Assembly: GCA_012729815.1 (NCBI GenBank)
Contig: JAAYCJ010000176.1
Coordinates: 1-41,236, forward strand
Origin: Phycisphaerae bacterium
Lineage (GTDB): Bacteria > Planctomycetota > Phycisphaerae > JAAYCJ01
Direction of reading: 5' to 3'
Length of the DNA: 41,236 nt
Shown here: positions 8,934 through 17,872 of the stretch, piece by piece
Layout of the letters: every line of letters begins with the position of its first letter
Numbering within the stretch: the first letter of the stretch is position 1
Notes under the pieces: generated by a model
Databases searched by the model: none
Seen by the model: only the letters and a program-made list of their open reading frames with translations
What the model was told of the DNA's origin: nothing
Position numbers and translations under genes: made by a program

Positions 8934-9173
8934 ATGGGAAATAAGGAATTGAAAGACAAGGTTCAGGAAGTGATCGACGGCGTTCGCCCCGCGCTGCAGG
9001 CGGATGGGGGCGATGTGGAATTGGTGAACGTGGAAGACGACGGTACGGTCAATGTCCGCCTTCAGGGGGCGTGCGGATGCTGCCCGATGGCCCAGATGAC
9101 CCTGAAAATGGGGATCGAGCGGCGGCTGAAGGAAAAGGTGCCGCAGGTCAAGGAAGTCGTCGCGGTTCAATAG
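8934..9173 (+). CDS. nfu: Nfu-type iron-sulfur cluster carrier (NifU C-terminal domain)
   Basis: A 79-residue stand-alone NifU C-terminal domain. The CxxC that holds a bridging [4Fe-4S] cluster is Cys47-Cys50 ([12 protein letters not shown]), preceded by the typical [14 protein letters not shown]. Such proteins pass assembled clusters to apo-proteins in the cytoplasm. The Shine-Dalgarno AAAGGAG is eight bases before the ATG. It has its own promoter region with a striking palindrome. No nifS/iscS or sufBCD gene is in the window; the several Fe-S enzymes further on (ferredoxin, radical SAM protein, MiaB) are possible clients, but that link is only inferred. Confidence 0.93.
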   Translation: MGNKELKDKVQEVIDGVRPALQADGGDVELVNVEDDGTVNVRLQGACGCCPMAQMTLKMGIERRLKEKVPQVKEVVAVQ

Positions 9174-9250
9174 TGATATGCGTGGATGGGCGGCAGGCCG
9201 GTTGGTTTGCCGCTCCGTCGCCTATCATCATCTGCTTAGAGCCCAAAGAC

Positions 9251-9280
9251 ACGGTCCGGCGGAATGACCCGCCGGACCGT
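9251..9280. terminator. Bidirectional hairpin between nfu and the minus-strand lipoprotein gene
   Basis: Perfect 12-bp stem ACGGTCCGGCGG (9251-9262) / CCGCCGGACCGT (9269-9280) with a 6-nt loop, between two convergent genes. T-runs are poor on both sides (ATTCCTATCT on the plus side, GTCTTTGG on the minus side), so it may need help from other factors. Confidence 0.55.
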
Positions 9281-9303
9281 ATTCCTATCTGGGCATGCCC
9301 CAA

Positions 9304-9729
9304 TTATGGGGCGGCCTCGGCCGTTGTTGTGGCCGCGTCCTGGGCTGCGGATGAGTCCCCGTCATCGTTGTAGCTGAGCAGCAGCAGGATGCTTCCTTTG
9401 GCCGAGGTCCGCCCGTTGTGCTCGCTGCGCCAGGCGTCAAAGAGCGGGAAGATGTAGTTGTGGTCGTCAAATTCGACCATCGCGCCGTCCCCGTCGTACC
9501 GTCGGTGATGGTCCCAGCCGATCAGCAGGAGTACGTTCCCCCTCTCGTTGACCCAGCCGCTTCCGTCCGGCTCGGGCTGTCCGGACTTCTGAGCCACAAG
9601 CAACGGCCAGATGCCCACATACTGTTCCATCTGCTGAACCGAGGAAACACGTGTTTCCCCGCAGCCCGCCGCTGCAACGCCGATGCCCGCGACGACCAGA
9701 CAGGACAACACTCTTCCGCCGCTCTTCAT
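9304..9729 (-). CDS. Small lipoprotein of unknown function
   Basis: A 141-residue protein with a clear lipoprotein signal: MKSGGR, a hydrophobic stretch and a lipobox VAAAGC, so the mature chain starts at the Cys of CGETRVSS and would be membrane-anchored outside the cytoplasm. The start at 9729 is supported by GAGGAG seven bases upstream; the frame continues to 9816 but without a ribosome site. The mature part contains paired short motifs (GNVLLLIGWDHH..YDGDG and GSILLLLSYNDDGD), which look like two related beta-strand hairpins ending in acidic loops, and an Ala/Thr-rich tail. I recognise no family. It converges with nfu and is divergent from the ATP synthase genes. Confidence 0.7.
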   Translation of the reverse strand: MKSGGRVLSCLVVAGIGVAAAGCGETRVSSVQQMEQYVGIWPLLVAQKSGQPEPDGSGWVNERGNVLLLIGWDHHRRYDGDGAMVEFDDHNYIFPLFDAWRSEHNGRTSAKGSILLLLSYNDDGDSSAAQDAATTTAEAAP

Positions 9730-9898
9730 AATTTTTCTCCTCGTAACGCCACTTGACGCCTTCTGTATGAGAAACCGGAATGGGAGTAGTCTCCATTCAG
9801 TTTTTTCTGCGTCCATTTCGCATCGGCTGGCTTCCGTACCGGACAGTTGCTCCTGGCACGGGACACTTATCGTGCCCTGGTTCCAATCGCCGTAAAGC

Positions 9899-9904
9899 TA
9901 TAAT
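9899..9904 (+). promoter_or_regulatory. TATAAT -10 box upstream of atpZ
   Basis: A perfect TATAAT 30 bases before the atpZ ATG; no convincing -35 at the right distance. Just upstream GGCACG 9855-9860 and CGTGCC 9871-9876 form a short dyad that could be an activator or repressor site. The rest of 9730-9898 shows nothing further. Confidence 0.4.
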
Positions 9905-9934
9905 CCATCAGGGGCCGATAATTGAGAAAATGTC

Positions 9935-10210
9935 ATGGCCAAAGATAGGCAGGACGACAACCTCGACGTGGAACTCGGCCACGGGGACCGGATCGGCGGG
10001 AAGTACCTCAAGCACTCCGGCGTGGGCTTCGAGTTTGCCGGGGCGGTGGCCTTTTTCACCGTGATCGGCTACTTTCTGGGCCGCCACTGGGGCAATGTCG
10101 CCGTCGGGGTGCTCGTCGGGGCGTTGGTCGGGATTGCCGTCGGGATGTATCTAATTGTAAAAGCGGCACTTATAATGAACAGGGAAGAGGGCGAGAGTCG
10201 CCGGAAGTAG
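9935..10210 (+). CDS. atpZ: AtpZ/AtpI-like small membrane protein (F0F1 ATPase-associated)
   Basis: A 91-residue protein with a charged N-terminus, then two hydrophobic helices (about FEFAGAVAFFTVIGYFLGRHWG and AVGVLVGALVGIAVGMYLIVKAAL) and a charged tail ending ESRRK. The GxxFLGRxxG turn between the helices is typical of the AtpZ / ATPase gene 1 family that precedes atp operons. Members are thought to help Mg2+ or Ca2+ supply or assembly of the ATP synthase rotor. It lies before atpI, but a strong promoter separates the two, so it may be transcribed both alone and through the operon. Confidence 0.72.
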   Translation: MAKDRQDDNLDVELGHGDRIGGKYLKHSGVGFEFAGAVAFFTVIGYFLGRHWGNVAVGVLVGALVGIAVGMYLIVKAALIMNREEGESRRK

Positions 10211-10241
10211 CCATTCGTTTTCCGGGGTGGGGCGGAAATAG

Positions 10242-10269
10242 TTGACATTGTCCGGCATATGTTTAACAT
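10242..10269 (+). promoter_or_regulatory. Main promoter of the atp operon
   Basis: TTGACA at 10242-10247 (perfect -35), 16-bp spacer, TAACAT at 10264-10269. Transcription would start near 10276, about 48 bases before atpI. Confidence 0.7.
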
Positions 10270-10323
10270 CTATCTCTTTTGACCGGGCGCGCGGAGCCCC
10301 GGGCCGTTGGACAAGGATGTCAC

Positions 10324-10761
10324 ATGCCACAGGCCGGTGAACAAGGTGAACGAGGCGGGCTACAGGCAGCCGCCATCGATCGCCGCAGTGCGGTGGCGCT
10401 GGTAGCCGTGCCGTTGGTGGCGATCCTGGTGGCGGCAGGGGCGGCCATGGTTATCGGACGTAGCGCCTCGTGGTTCGGGCCGCTGATCGCAGCCCTTCTG
10501 GTGGGCATGGGTGGTTCAGCGGCCGGTTCGCTGATCGTGGTTTTGACGGGGACCTACCGGCCGGACTACCTGCCGCAGGGGTGGCTGGGCGGCATGGCGG
10601 CACGATTGTTCGCCACCCTCATCGGCGTCCTGGCGGTCGGCATCGCCCTCGACGGCAGCGCCGTGTTCCTGATTTCCGCCGTGGCCTTCTACCTGATCGG
10701 TCTGGCCGCGGAGACGATTTTGGCGGTTCGAACGGTTCGGCAGTGCAGTTTTTCAGGATAG
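10324..10761 (+). CDS. atpI: ATP synthase subunit I-like membrane protein
   Basis: A 145-residue protein with four predicted membrane helices (AVALVAVPLVAILVAAGAAMVIG, FGPLIAALLVGMGGSAAGSLIVVL, LFATLIGVLAVGIAL, AVFLISAVAFYLIGLAAETIL). There is little sequence conservation in this family; the call rests on size, topology and position directly before atpB. Subunit I homologues assist assembly of the c ring. ATG 10324 is preferred to the upstream in-frame start at 10279 because AAGGA is six bases before it. The stop codon is four bases from atpB, so the two are translationally linked. Confidence 0.6.
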   Translation: MPQAGEQGERGGLQAAAIDRRSAVALVAVPLVAILVAAGAAMVIGRSASWFGPLIAALLVGMGGSAAGSLIVVLTGTYRPDYLPQGWLGGMAARLFATLIGVLAVGIALDGSAVFLISAVAFYLIGLAAETILAVRTVRQCSFSG

Positions 10762-10765
10762 TCTG

Positions 10766-11626
10766 ATGTTGGGTCTACTCGTCGCAGCCAGTCCGCTGGA
10801 GCACGTGGTCAGCCACGACCTTTTCCACGTCGGCCCGATCGTGGTCAACAACCACATGCTCATGTCGGCGGTGGCCGCGCTGCTGATGCTGATCGTGTTC
10901 GTGCCGATGACCCGCTACCGGTCGCTGGTGCCGTCGGGCGTGCGGAATTTCTTCGAGTCGATCTGCGTCTACTTCCGCGACGAGGTCGCCCGCCCGATTC
11001 TCCACGACGAGACCGACCGGTTCATCGGCGTCATCTGGACCACGTTCTTCTTCATTCTCTTCGCCAATCTGCTGGGCATCATCCCCATCGCGGCGATTGT
11101 CTATCTGGTCAGCAGGGGCGAACTGCACGAGTGGGGCGGGACGGCCACCGGCAACATTTATGTCACCGGGGCGTTGGCCGGCTTCATGTTCGTCTTCATC
11201 CATCTTTCGGGCATTGCCCAGAACGTTCGGCATCAGCGTCATGCGGGCCGCTCGCCGATTACGGCCGGCCTTTTCGGCGTGGCGGTCTACCTGTACAAGA
11301 TGGTTCCTCATATCGAGGGCGCGCTGGGCATTATCCTATTCCTGCCGCTTCTGGGACTGGAGTTTCTGGGAGCGGTGGTCAAGAGCGTGGCCCTGGCTAT
11401 TCGGTTGTTCGCCAACATGATCGCCGGGCACATCCTGCTGGCCGTCCTGTTGTTCTTCATCACCTTCGCCCAGGGCTACCTGAGCGGGTTTGCCCTGGCG
11501 AGCGTGAGCGTTGTGGGCAGCGTGGCGATCACGCTGCTGGAGTTGTTCGTGGCGTTTCTCCAGGCGTACATCTTTACGTTCCTGGCGACGATCTTCATTG
11601 GCATGGCCGTGCATCAGGATCACTAG
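10766..11626 (+). CDS. atpB: ATP synthase F0 subunit a
   Basis: A 286-residue, multi-helix membrane protein. The penultimate helix holds the essential arginine, Arg213 in VALAIRLFANMIAGHI, which faces the ring glutamate during proton transfer. LLGIIPIA and the C-terminal LFVAFLQAYIFTFLATIFIGMAVH are also family hallmarks. Subunit a forms the stationary proton half-channels of F0. There is a loop of about 40 residues around EWGGTATGNIY and another with AQNVRHQRHAGRSPI. It is the second gene of a standard-order operon. Confidence 0.96.
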   Translation: MLGLLVAASPLEHVVSHDLFHVGPIVVNNHMLMSAVAALLMLIVFVPMTRYRSLVPSGVRNFFESICVYFRDEVARPILHDETDRFIGVIWTTFFFILFANLLGIIPIAAIVYLVSRGELHEWGGTATGNIYVTGALAGFMFVFIHLSGIAQNVRHQRHAGRSPITAGLFGVAVYLYKMVPHIEGALGIILFLPLLGLEFLGAVVKSVALAIRLFANMIAGHILLAVLLFFITFAQGYLSGFALASVSVVGSVAITLLELFVAFLQAYIFTFLATIFIGMAVHQDH

Positions 11627-11686
11627 TGCCGGCCGCGGAACGGAGTCCGACTTTCGGTTGTGCTCAACTTTTTTGGAGGTTTCTCG

Positions 11687-12043
11687 ATGTCGAGCAGGTT
11701 TCTCTCGATGGTGGCGTTGACGATGATCGTGCTGGGAATGACCTCGATGGCCATGGCCCAGACGGAGCACCAGGCGGCGGAAAAGGCGGTCGTCGCGGGT
11801 CCCGAGTCTCTGTTGTTCGACAGCGCCGGGGCCGCCCACTTCGCCGGACCCATCGGGGCCGGACTGGTTCTGATCGGCGGCGGCTTGGGCATCGGGCGGA
11901 TCGCCGCTTCGGCGTGCGAGAGCATCGCCCGTCAGCCGGAGGCCGGCGGCCGGATCTTCACCTCCATGATCATCACCGCGGCGATGATCGAAGGCGCCAC
12001 CCTGTTCGGCGTCGTCGTCTGCCTGCTGGCGATCTTCGTCTAG
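11687..12043 (+). CDS. atpE: ATP synthase F0 subunit c with an N-terminal signal peptide
   Basis: 118 residues, about 40 longer than the usual c subunit. Residues 1-24 look like a cleavable signal peptide (SRFLSMVALTMIVLGMTSMAMA, cleavage before QTEH), followed by a short linker and then the helical hairpin: helix 1 GAGLVLIGGGLGIGRIAASA, polar loop ARQPE (81-85), helix 2 with the ion-binding Glu102 in MIEGATLFG. Helix 1 lacks the Gln, and helix 2 lacks the Ser/Thr after the Glu, that mark sodium-binding c rings, so the ring is probably proton-coupled. GGAGG is seven bases before ATG 11687. An upstream in-frame start at 11660 has no ribosome site. Confidence 0.93.
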   Translation: MSSRFLSMVALTMIVLGMTSMAMAQTEHQAAEKAVVAGPESLLFDSAGAAHFAGPIGAGLVLIGGGLGIGRIAASACESIARQPEAGGRIFTSMIITAAMIEGATLFGVVVCLLAIFV

Positions 12044-12097
12044 CGCGTGGCAACCGCCGTCCGGACGGATAGAATGGTAGATTTGAGGAGTTCGGCA

Positions 12098-12688
12098 ATG
12101 GGCCGAAGCACGTGGATGCGCATTGGAACGGCCTGCCTGATCCAGGCGGGGGCTGCGCTGGCCGCCGAGACCGAGGGCGAAACGCCCTCGCTGTTCTCGG
12201 GCGGGTACGGCACCGCCATCTGGCAGTTGGTGGTCTTCGTGGTCCTGATCGTCGTGCTGGGCAAGTTCGCCTGGCCCAACCTGCTCGACGCCCTGCGCAA
12301 GCGGGAGGATCGGATTCGCGGCGAACTCGACGAGGCCAGCCGCCAGCGGAAGGAGGCCCAGGACCTGCTCTCGCAGTACGAGAGCAAGCTGGCCGCCGCC
12401 CAGGTCGAAGCCGAGAAGATTCTCAAATCCACCTCGGGCGAGGCTGAGCGGATCAAGACCGAGATGCTCCACGAGGCCCAGAAGCAGGCCCAGGAGACCC
12501 TGATGAAGGTCACCGGGCAGGTCGAACTGGCCAAGCGCGAAGCCCTGCGGGAGATCTACGGCAAGAGCGCGGACCTGGCGGCGGATCTGGCCGCCCGCAT
12601 CCTCGGTCGCGAGGTCAACGCCGAGGACCATCGCGTTTTGATCCATGAGTCGCTGGAGACGCTGGACGAACTGGAGCCCAAGTCGTAG
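12098..12688 (+). CDS. atpF: ATP synthase F0 subunit b with signal-like N-terminus
   Basis: 196 residues. After a signal-like stretch (MGRSTWMRIGTACLIQAGAALAAE) comes one membrane helix (IWQLVVFVVLIVVLGKFAW, 41-59), the conserved PNLLDALRKRED junction, and a long charged coiled coil with alternating Ala, Glu, Lys and Arg. Subunit b forms the peripheral stalk that ties F0 to F1 through delta. ATG 12098 is chosen because GAGGAG is seven bases upstream; in-frame starts at 12047 and 12074 are weaker. With the signal cleaved, the N-terminus would be outside and the coiled coil in the cytoplasm, the correct topology. Confidence 0.93.
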   Translation: MGRSTWMRIGTACLIQAGAALAAETEGETPSLFSGGYGTAIWQLVVFVVLIVVLGKFAWPNLLDALRKREDRIRGELDEASRQRKEAQDLLSQYESKLAAAQVEAEKILKSTSGEAERIKTEMLHEAQKQAQETLMKVTGQVELAKREALREIYGKSADLAADLAARILGREVNAEDHRVLIHESLETLDELEPKS

Positions 12689-12697
12689 CAGGAAACC

Positions 12698-13294
12698 ATG
12701 GCCGCTGAAGACCGTTACGAACGTCGTCGGATCGCTGCGAGTTACGCCTCGGCCCTTTTCGAGCTGGCCCAGGCGGGCGACGCGGTCGATCGCATCGCCG
12801 AGCAGCTTGCCGGTTTGCGCAGCGTGCTCGAGGCGCACCCGGAACTGGTGACGCTCTTTGAGTCCCCGGTGGTCGGTTTCGAGGATCGCCGTCGGCTGGT
12901 CGAGCGGATCGGGTCCGGCTGCGATGAGATGCTGGCCGGCACGTTGGCGGTGATGAACCGTCGGGGCCGGCTGGGCATGCTGCCCGAGATGATCGCGGCG
13001 TTCCGGGACCAGTTGGACCGCCTCCGCGGTCGGGTTCGGACGCGGCTGACCACGGCGACGGACGTCGACGAGACCACGATGGCGGATATCCGCAAAGCCC
13101 TCGGCAAGTACCTGAAGCGCGAGCCGGTGATCACGCACCGGGTCGATCCGGCGATCATGGGCGGTTTCGTGGCCCGGGCGGGCGACACCCTGATCGACGC
13201 GTCGGTGCGGACGCAACTGGCCATGATGAAAGAACGTTTAACCCAACGAGGCGAAGATGAAGTTCAAAGCGGACGAGATCACGTCGGTCATTAA
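12698..13294 (+). CDS. atpH: ATP synthase F1 subunit delta
   Basis: 198 residues, nine bases after atpF. The N-terminal helical domain begins [15 protein letters not shown], typical of delta/OSCP, and the C-terminal domain has the family's [25 protein letters not shown]. Delta caps the F1 head and binds subunit b. The last 12 codons or so ([13 protein letters not shown]) overlap the start of atpA by 38 bases and are not family-like, so the tail seems to be a read-through extension into atpA coding sequence. Confidence 0.94.
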   Translation: MAAEDRYERRRIAASYASALFELAQAGDAVDRIAEQLAGLRSVLEAHPELVTLFESPVVGFEDRRRLVERIGSGCDEMLAGTLAVMNRRGRLGMLPEMIAAFRDQLDRLRGRVRTRLTTATDVDETTMADIRKALGKYLKREPVITHRVDPAIMGGFVARAGDTLIDASVRTQLAMMKERLTQRGEDEVQSGRDHVGH

Positions 13295-14918
13295 GCGGGA
13301 AATCGAGAACTTCCGGACCGAGCTGGATCTGGCCAATGTCGGGCAGGTGCTGGAGGTCAGTGACGGGATCGCCCGGGTCTACGGCCTGACCTCGGCCATG
13401 GCCGGCGAGATGGTCCAGTTCGAAAGCGGCGTCTACGGCCAGGTATTCAACCTCGAGGAAGGCAGCGTGGGCATCGTCGTGCTCGGCGACTACCTGACCA
13501 TCGAGGAGGGCCACAGCGTCCGATGCACCGGGCAGTTGCTTTCGGTGCCGGTCGGACCGGAGCTGATCGGCCGCGTGGTCAACCCGCTCGGCCAGCCGAT
13601 GGACGACGGCGGGCCCATCGTCACCACCCGCCGCCGTCCGGTCGAGACGCCGGCGCCCGGCATTGCCGAACGCCAGCCGGTCACCGAACCGCTCCAGACG
13701 GGCCTCAAGGCCATTGACTCGATGACCCCCATCGGCCGCGGCCAGCGCGAGTTGATCATCGGCGACCGCAAGACCGGCAAGACCGCCATCGCCCTCGACA
13801 CGATTATCAACCAGAAGGGCCAGGGCGTGATCTGCGTCTACGTCGCGGTCGGCCAGAAGGAGTCGACGATCGCGAGCGTGGTCGATACGCTCAAGCGGGC
13901 CGGCGCGATGGACTACACCATCGTCGTGGCCGCTTCGGCCGCCGATCCGGCCCCGCTCCAGTACGTCGCCCCGTACGCCGGCTGCGCCATGGCTGAACAC
14001 TTCATGTACGAGGAAGGCCAGGCCACGCTGTGCATCTACGACGACCTCTCGAAGCAGGCCCAGGCCTACCGCCAGTTGAGCCTCCTGCTTCGCCGGCCTC
14101 CCGGCCGCGAGGCCTATCCGGGCGACATCTTCTATCTGCACAGCCGCCTGCTCGAACGCTCGGCCAAACTCGCCGAACGCCGCGTCATCGTCGAGATGAC
14201 CTCGCCGCCGGACACCCGCGAGGGCGTCAACGGCAAGGTCTACGTCGGCGTGCCCGGCATCCACGAGGCCAAGACCGACCTGGGGCGGATGGACAACCGC
14301 GACCGCCTTGAGGTGCGGGTCGTGCCCGGCAGCGGCGGCTCGCTGACCGCGCTGCCGATCATCGAAACCCTCGAGGGCGAGGTCTCGGCCTACGTGCCCA
14401 CCAATGTCATCAGTATCACCGACGGGCAGATATACCTGGTCTCCGACCTGTTCTTCGCGGGCGTCCGGCCGGCGGTCGAGGTGGGCATCAGCGTCTCCCG
14501 CGTCGGCGGCAAGGCCCAGAACAAGGCCATGAAAAAGGTCGCTGGTTCGCTGCGGCTCGACCTGGCCGCCTATCGCGAGCTCGAGGCGTTCGCCCAGTTG
14601 GGCACCGAACTTGACGCCGCCACCCAGGCCCAGCTCGACCGCGGGGCCCGCATGGTCGAGATCCTCAAGCAGCCGCAGTACGTGCCCATGTCCGTCACCG
14701 ACCAGGTGTTGATCATCTACGCCGGGGTCAAGGGCTTCCTGGACGACGTCCCGATTCCGCGGGTCCACGAGTTCGAAAGCAGGTTCCTCAAGTTCATGCG
14801 GGACCAGACGACCGACATCTATAACGAACTGCAGTCCAGGGGCGAGCTGACCGACGACCTGGAGGAGGGCATCCGCCAGGCGATCAAGACGTTCAAGGAG
14901 ACCTTCAAGCGGTCGTAG
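13257..14918 (+). CDS. atpA: ATP synthase F1 subunit alpha
   Basis: 553 residues. The beta-barrel N-terminal domain is followed by the nucleotide-binding domain with P-loop GDRKTGKT (169-176; the usual motif is GDRQTGKT), the non-catalytic-site segment [29 protein letters not shown] split over bases ~14470-14550, and the helical C-terminal domain. The length is some 40 residues more than E. coli alpha, mostly in the C-terminal part. Alpha and beta alternate in the F1 hexamer. The start overlaps atpH by 38 bases, and GAGGCGAAG precedes the ATG. Confidence 0.97.
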   Translation: MKFKADEITSVIKREIENFRTELDLANVGQVLEVSDGIARVYGLTSAMAGEMVQFESGVYGQVFNLEEGSVGIVVLGDYLTIEEGHSVRCTGQLLSVPVGPELIGRVVNPLGQPMDDGGPIVTTRRRPVETPAPGIAERQPVTEPLQTGLKAIDSMTPIGRGQRELIIGDRKTGKTAIALDTIINQKGQGVICVYVAVGQKESTIASVVDTLKRAGAMDYTIVVAASAADPAPLQYVAPYAGCAMAEHFMYEEGQATLCIYDDLSKQAQAYRQLSLLLRRPPGREAYPGDIFYLHSRLLERSAKLAERRVIVEMTSPPDTREGVNGKVYVGVPGIHEAKTDLGRMDNRDRLEVRVVPGSGGSLTALPIIETLEGEVSAYVPTNVISITDGQIYLVSDLFFAGVRPAVEVGISVSRVGGKAQNKAMKKVAGSLRLDLAAYRELEAFAQLGTELDAATQAQLDRGARMVEILKQPQYVPMSVTDQVLIIYAGVKGFLDDVPIPRVHEFESRFLKFMRDQTTDIYNELQSRGELTDDLEEGIRQAIKTFKETFKRS

Positions 14919-14960
14919 CCCCGCTGCGGCGGGCGCGGCGAATCCGCGGCGAGCACACCG

Positions 14961-15833
14961 ATGGCCAAGACGCGAGCGATACTTCGGCGACGACGGGCGG
15001 TGCAGAACATCCGCAAGATCACGCGGACCATGCAACTGATCGCGACCGCCCGCTTCCAGCGGTCCTTCAGCCGGGCCACGCGGTTTCGCCCGTACAGCGA
15101 GCAGATCGCCCGGATGGTGGCCAACGTCTCAGCCTACGCCCAGGTCGATCACCCGCTGCTCCGCAAGGTCGAACAGCCCCAGCGGATCGCCCTGCTGATC
15201 ATCAGCGCCAACCGCGGCCTGTGCGGCGGATACAACAGCCAGGTCATCAACACCTCGCTCGGCTTCTACCACGAGCGGCGGCATCTGGGGCTCGACGTCG
15301 ACCTGTCGGTGGTCGGCAAGAAGGGCAACGCCTACATGCGCTACACCGGCGTCCAGGTCGTCCATCGCCATCTGCTCGGCGACAACCCCACCTACGCCCA
15401 GGTCGAACAGATTGCCGACGGCTACCGCCGCGACTTTGTCAGCGGCAAGGTGGACGCGGTCTATGTCGGCTACATGCGGTTCCACTCGGCGTCCCGGCAG
15501 AACCCGGAAGTGATCCAACTGCTGCCCGCGACGCCCGCCGCCCCGGCCGCCAACCAGACCTCCCAGGTCGTCTGGCAACACGAGTACGAATTCACGCCGC
15601 CCGCCGAACAGCTTCTGGCCGAACTGCTGCCGGAGGCGGTCAGCGTGCGGCTCTACCAGTGCTTCATGGACGCGGTGGTCTCCGAGCACGTGGCCCGGAT
15701 GATTTCGATGAAGGCGGCCACCGACAACGCGACCGAGATGATCAAGAGCCTCACCCGCGACGCCAACCGGGCCCGGCAGTCGCAGATCACCGGCGAACTG
15801 ACCGAACTGATGGGCGGGGCCGAGGCGATGTAG
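14961..15833 (+). CDS. atpG: ATP synthase F1 subunit gamma
   Basis: 290 residues. The N-terminal helix (AILRRRRAVQNIRKITRTMQLIATARF) and C-terminal helix (MKAATDNATEMIKSLTRDANRARQSQITGELTEL) that form the rotating coiled-coil shaft are both conserved, with the Rossmann-like middle beginning LLIISANRGLCGGYN. Gamma couples c-ring rotation to the catalytic sites. It lies between alpha and beta as expected, with 42 bases to atpA and 57 to atpD. Confidence 0.96.
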   Translation: MAKTRAILRRRRAVQNIRKITRTMQLIATARFQRSFSRATRFRPYSEQIARMVANVSAYAQVDHPLLRKVEQPQRIALLIISANRGLCGGYNSQVINTSLGFYHERRHLGLDVDLSVVGKKGNAYMRYTGVQVVHRHLLGDNPTYAQVEQIADGYRRDFVSGKVDAVYVGYMRFHSASRQNPEVIQLLPATPAAPAANQTSQVVWQHEYEFTPPAEQLLAELLPEAVSVRLYQCFMDAVVSEHVARMISMKAATDNATEMIKSLTRDANRARQSQITGELTELMGGAEAM

Positions 15834-15875
15834 CGGCCGCCGTCCGCGGTCGGGCCGCTCGGAAAAGTGGCATAG

Positions 15876-17327
<1,452 letters not shown>

Positions 17328-17329
17328 TC

Positions 17330-17755
17330 ATGCCGGACGGCGTCGTCGGACAGCTCCGCTGCACGGTCGTTACTCCGGAGGGCAAATTGGCCGACCATGA
17401 GGCCGATTTCGTCGTCCTGACCGCCCACGACGGGCAGTTCGGCATTCTGCCCGAGCGGGCTCCGCTGCTGTGCAAACTCGGGCCGGGGCTCCTGCGGATC
17501 GATCGCAAGGGCGCCAGCCACCACTACTATGTCCGCGGCGGGTTCGCCGAGGTCTTCGACAATGACGTGACGGTGGTGACCACCACCGCCGTCGCCGCCG
17601 AAAGCATCAATCCTCGGGACCTCCATCAGGAGATCGGCGAGGCCCAGGCCATGCCCGTCGAGACTTCCGATCAGCGTGAGGCCCGCGAAGCCGCCCTGGC
17701 CGCCGCCCACGCCAAGGAATCGGTCTACCACCTGCACCTCCGCAAGCACGCCTGA
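17330..17755 (+). CDS. atpC: ATP synthase F1 subunit epsilon
   Basis: 141 residues; starts two bases after the atpD stop. The N-terminal beta-sandwich is clear: LRCTVVTPEGKLADHEADFVVLTAHDGQFGILPERAPLL is split around bases 17350-17470 and includes the family's GxxGILPxRAP turn. A short C-terminal helical region rich in Glu and Ala follows (REAREAALAAAHAKESV). Epsilon links gamma to the c ring and can inhibit ATP hydrolysis; the helical part here is short, so inhibition may be weak. This is the last gene of the operon. Confidence 0.93.
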   Translation: MPDGVVGQLRCTVVTPEGKLADHEADFVVLTAHDGQFGILPERAPLLCKLGPGLLRIDRKGASHHYYVRGGFAEVFDNDVTVVTTTAVAAESINPRDLHQEIGEAQAMPVETSDQREAREAALAAAHAKESVYHLHLRKHA

Positions 17756-17777
17756 CCGGCGAGAACCGCCGCCGGTC
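17754..17777 (+). terminator. Hairpin at the end of the atp operon
   Basis: Perfect 8-bp stem GACCGGCG (17754-17761) / CGCCGGTC (17770-17777) that overlaps the atpC stop codon. No T-run follows, so it may be an mRNA 3'-end protecting structure rather than an intrinsic terminator. Confidence 0.35.
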
Positions 17778-17796
17778 GAAAGTCTCAATCGGCTAT

Positions 17797-17824
17797 TTGA
17801 TCTTGGCCGCCGAGGCTGTACTAT
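17797..17824 (+). promoter_or_regulatory. Promoter of proS
   Basis: TTGATC at 17797-17802, 16-bp spacer, TACTAT at 17819-17824; start of transcription near 17831, leader about 42 bases. Confidence 0.55.
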
Positions 17825-17872
17825 TATCCGGTATTCCATAGTGACAGTTCGTAAACGCAATTGAGGTTGTCG

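Noticed and set aside
11336-15035. Two 626-codon minus-strand frames opposite the atp genes
   Set aside because: They mirror strongly conserved ATP synthase genes, have His/Gln/Gly-rich composition typical of GC-rich antisense frames, and no ribosome sites or family motifs.
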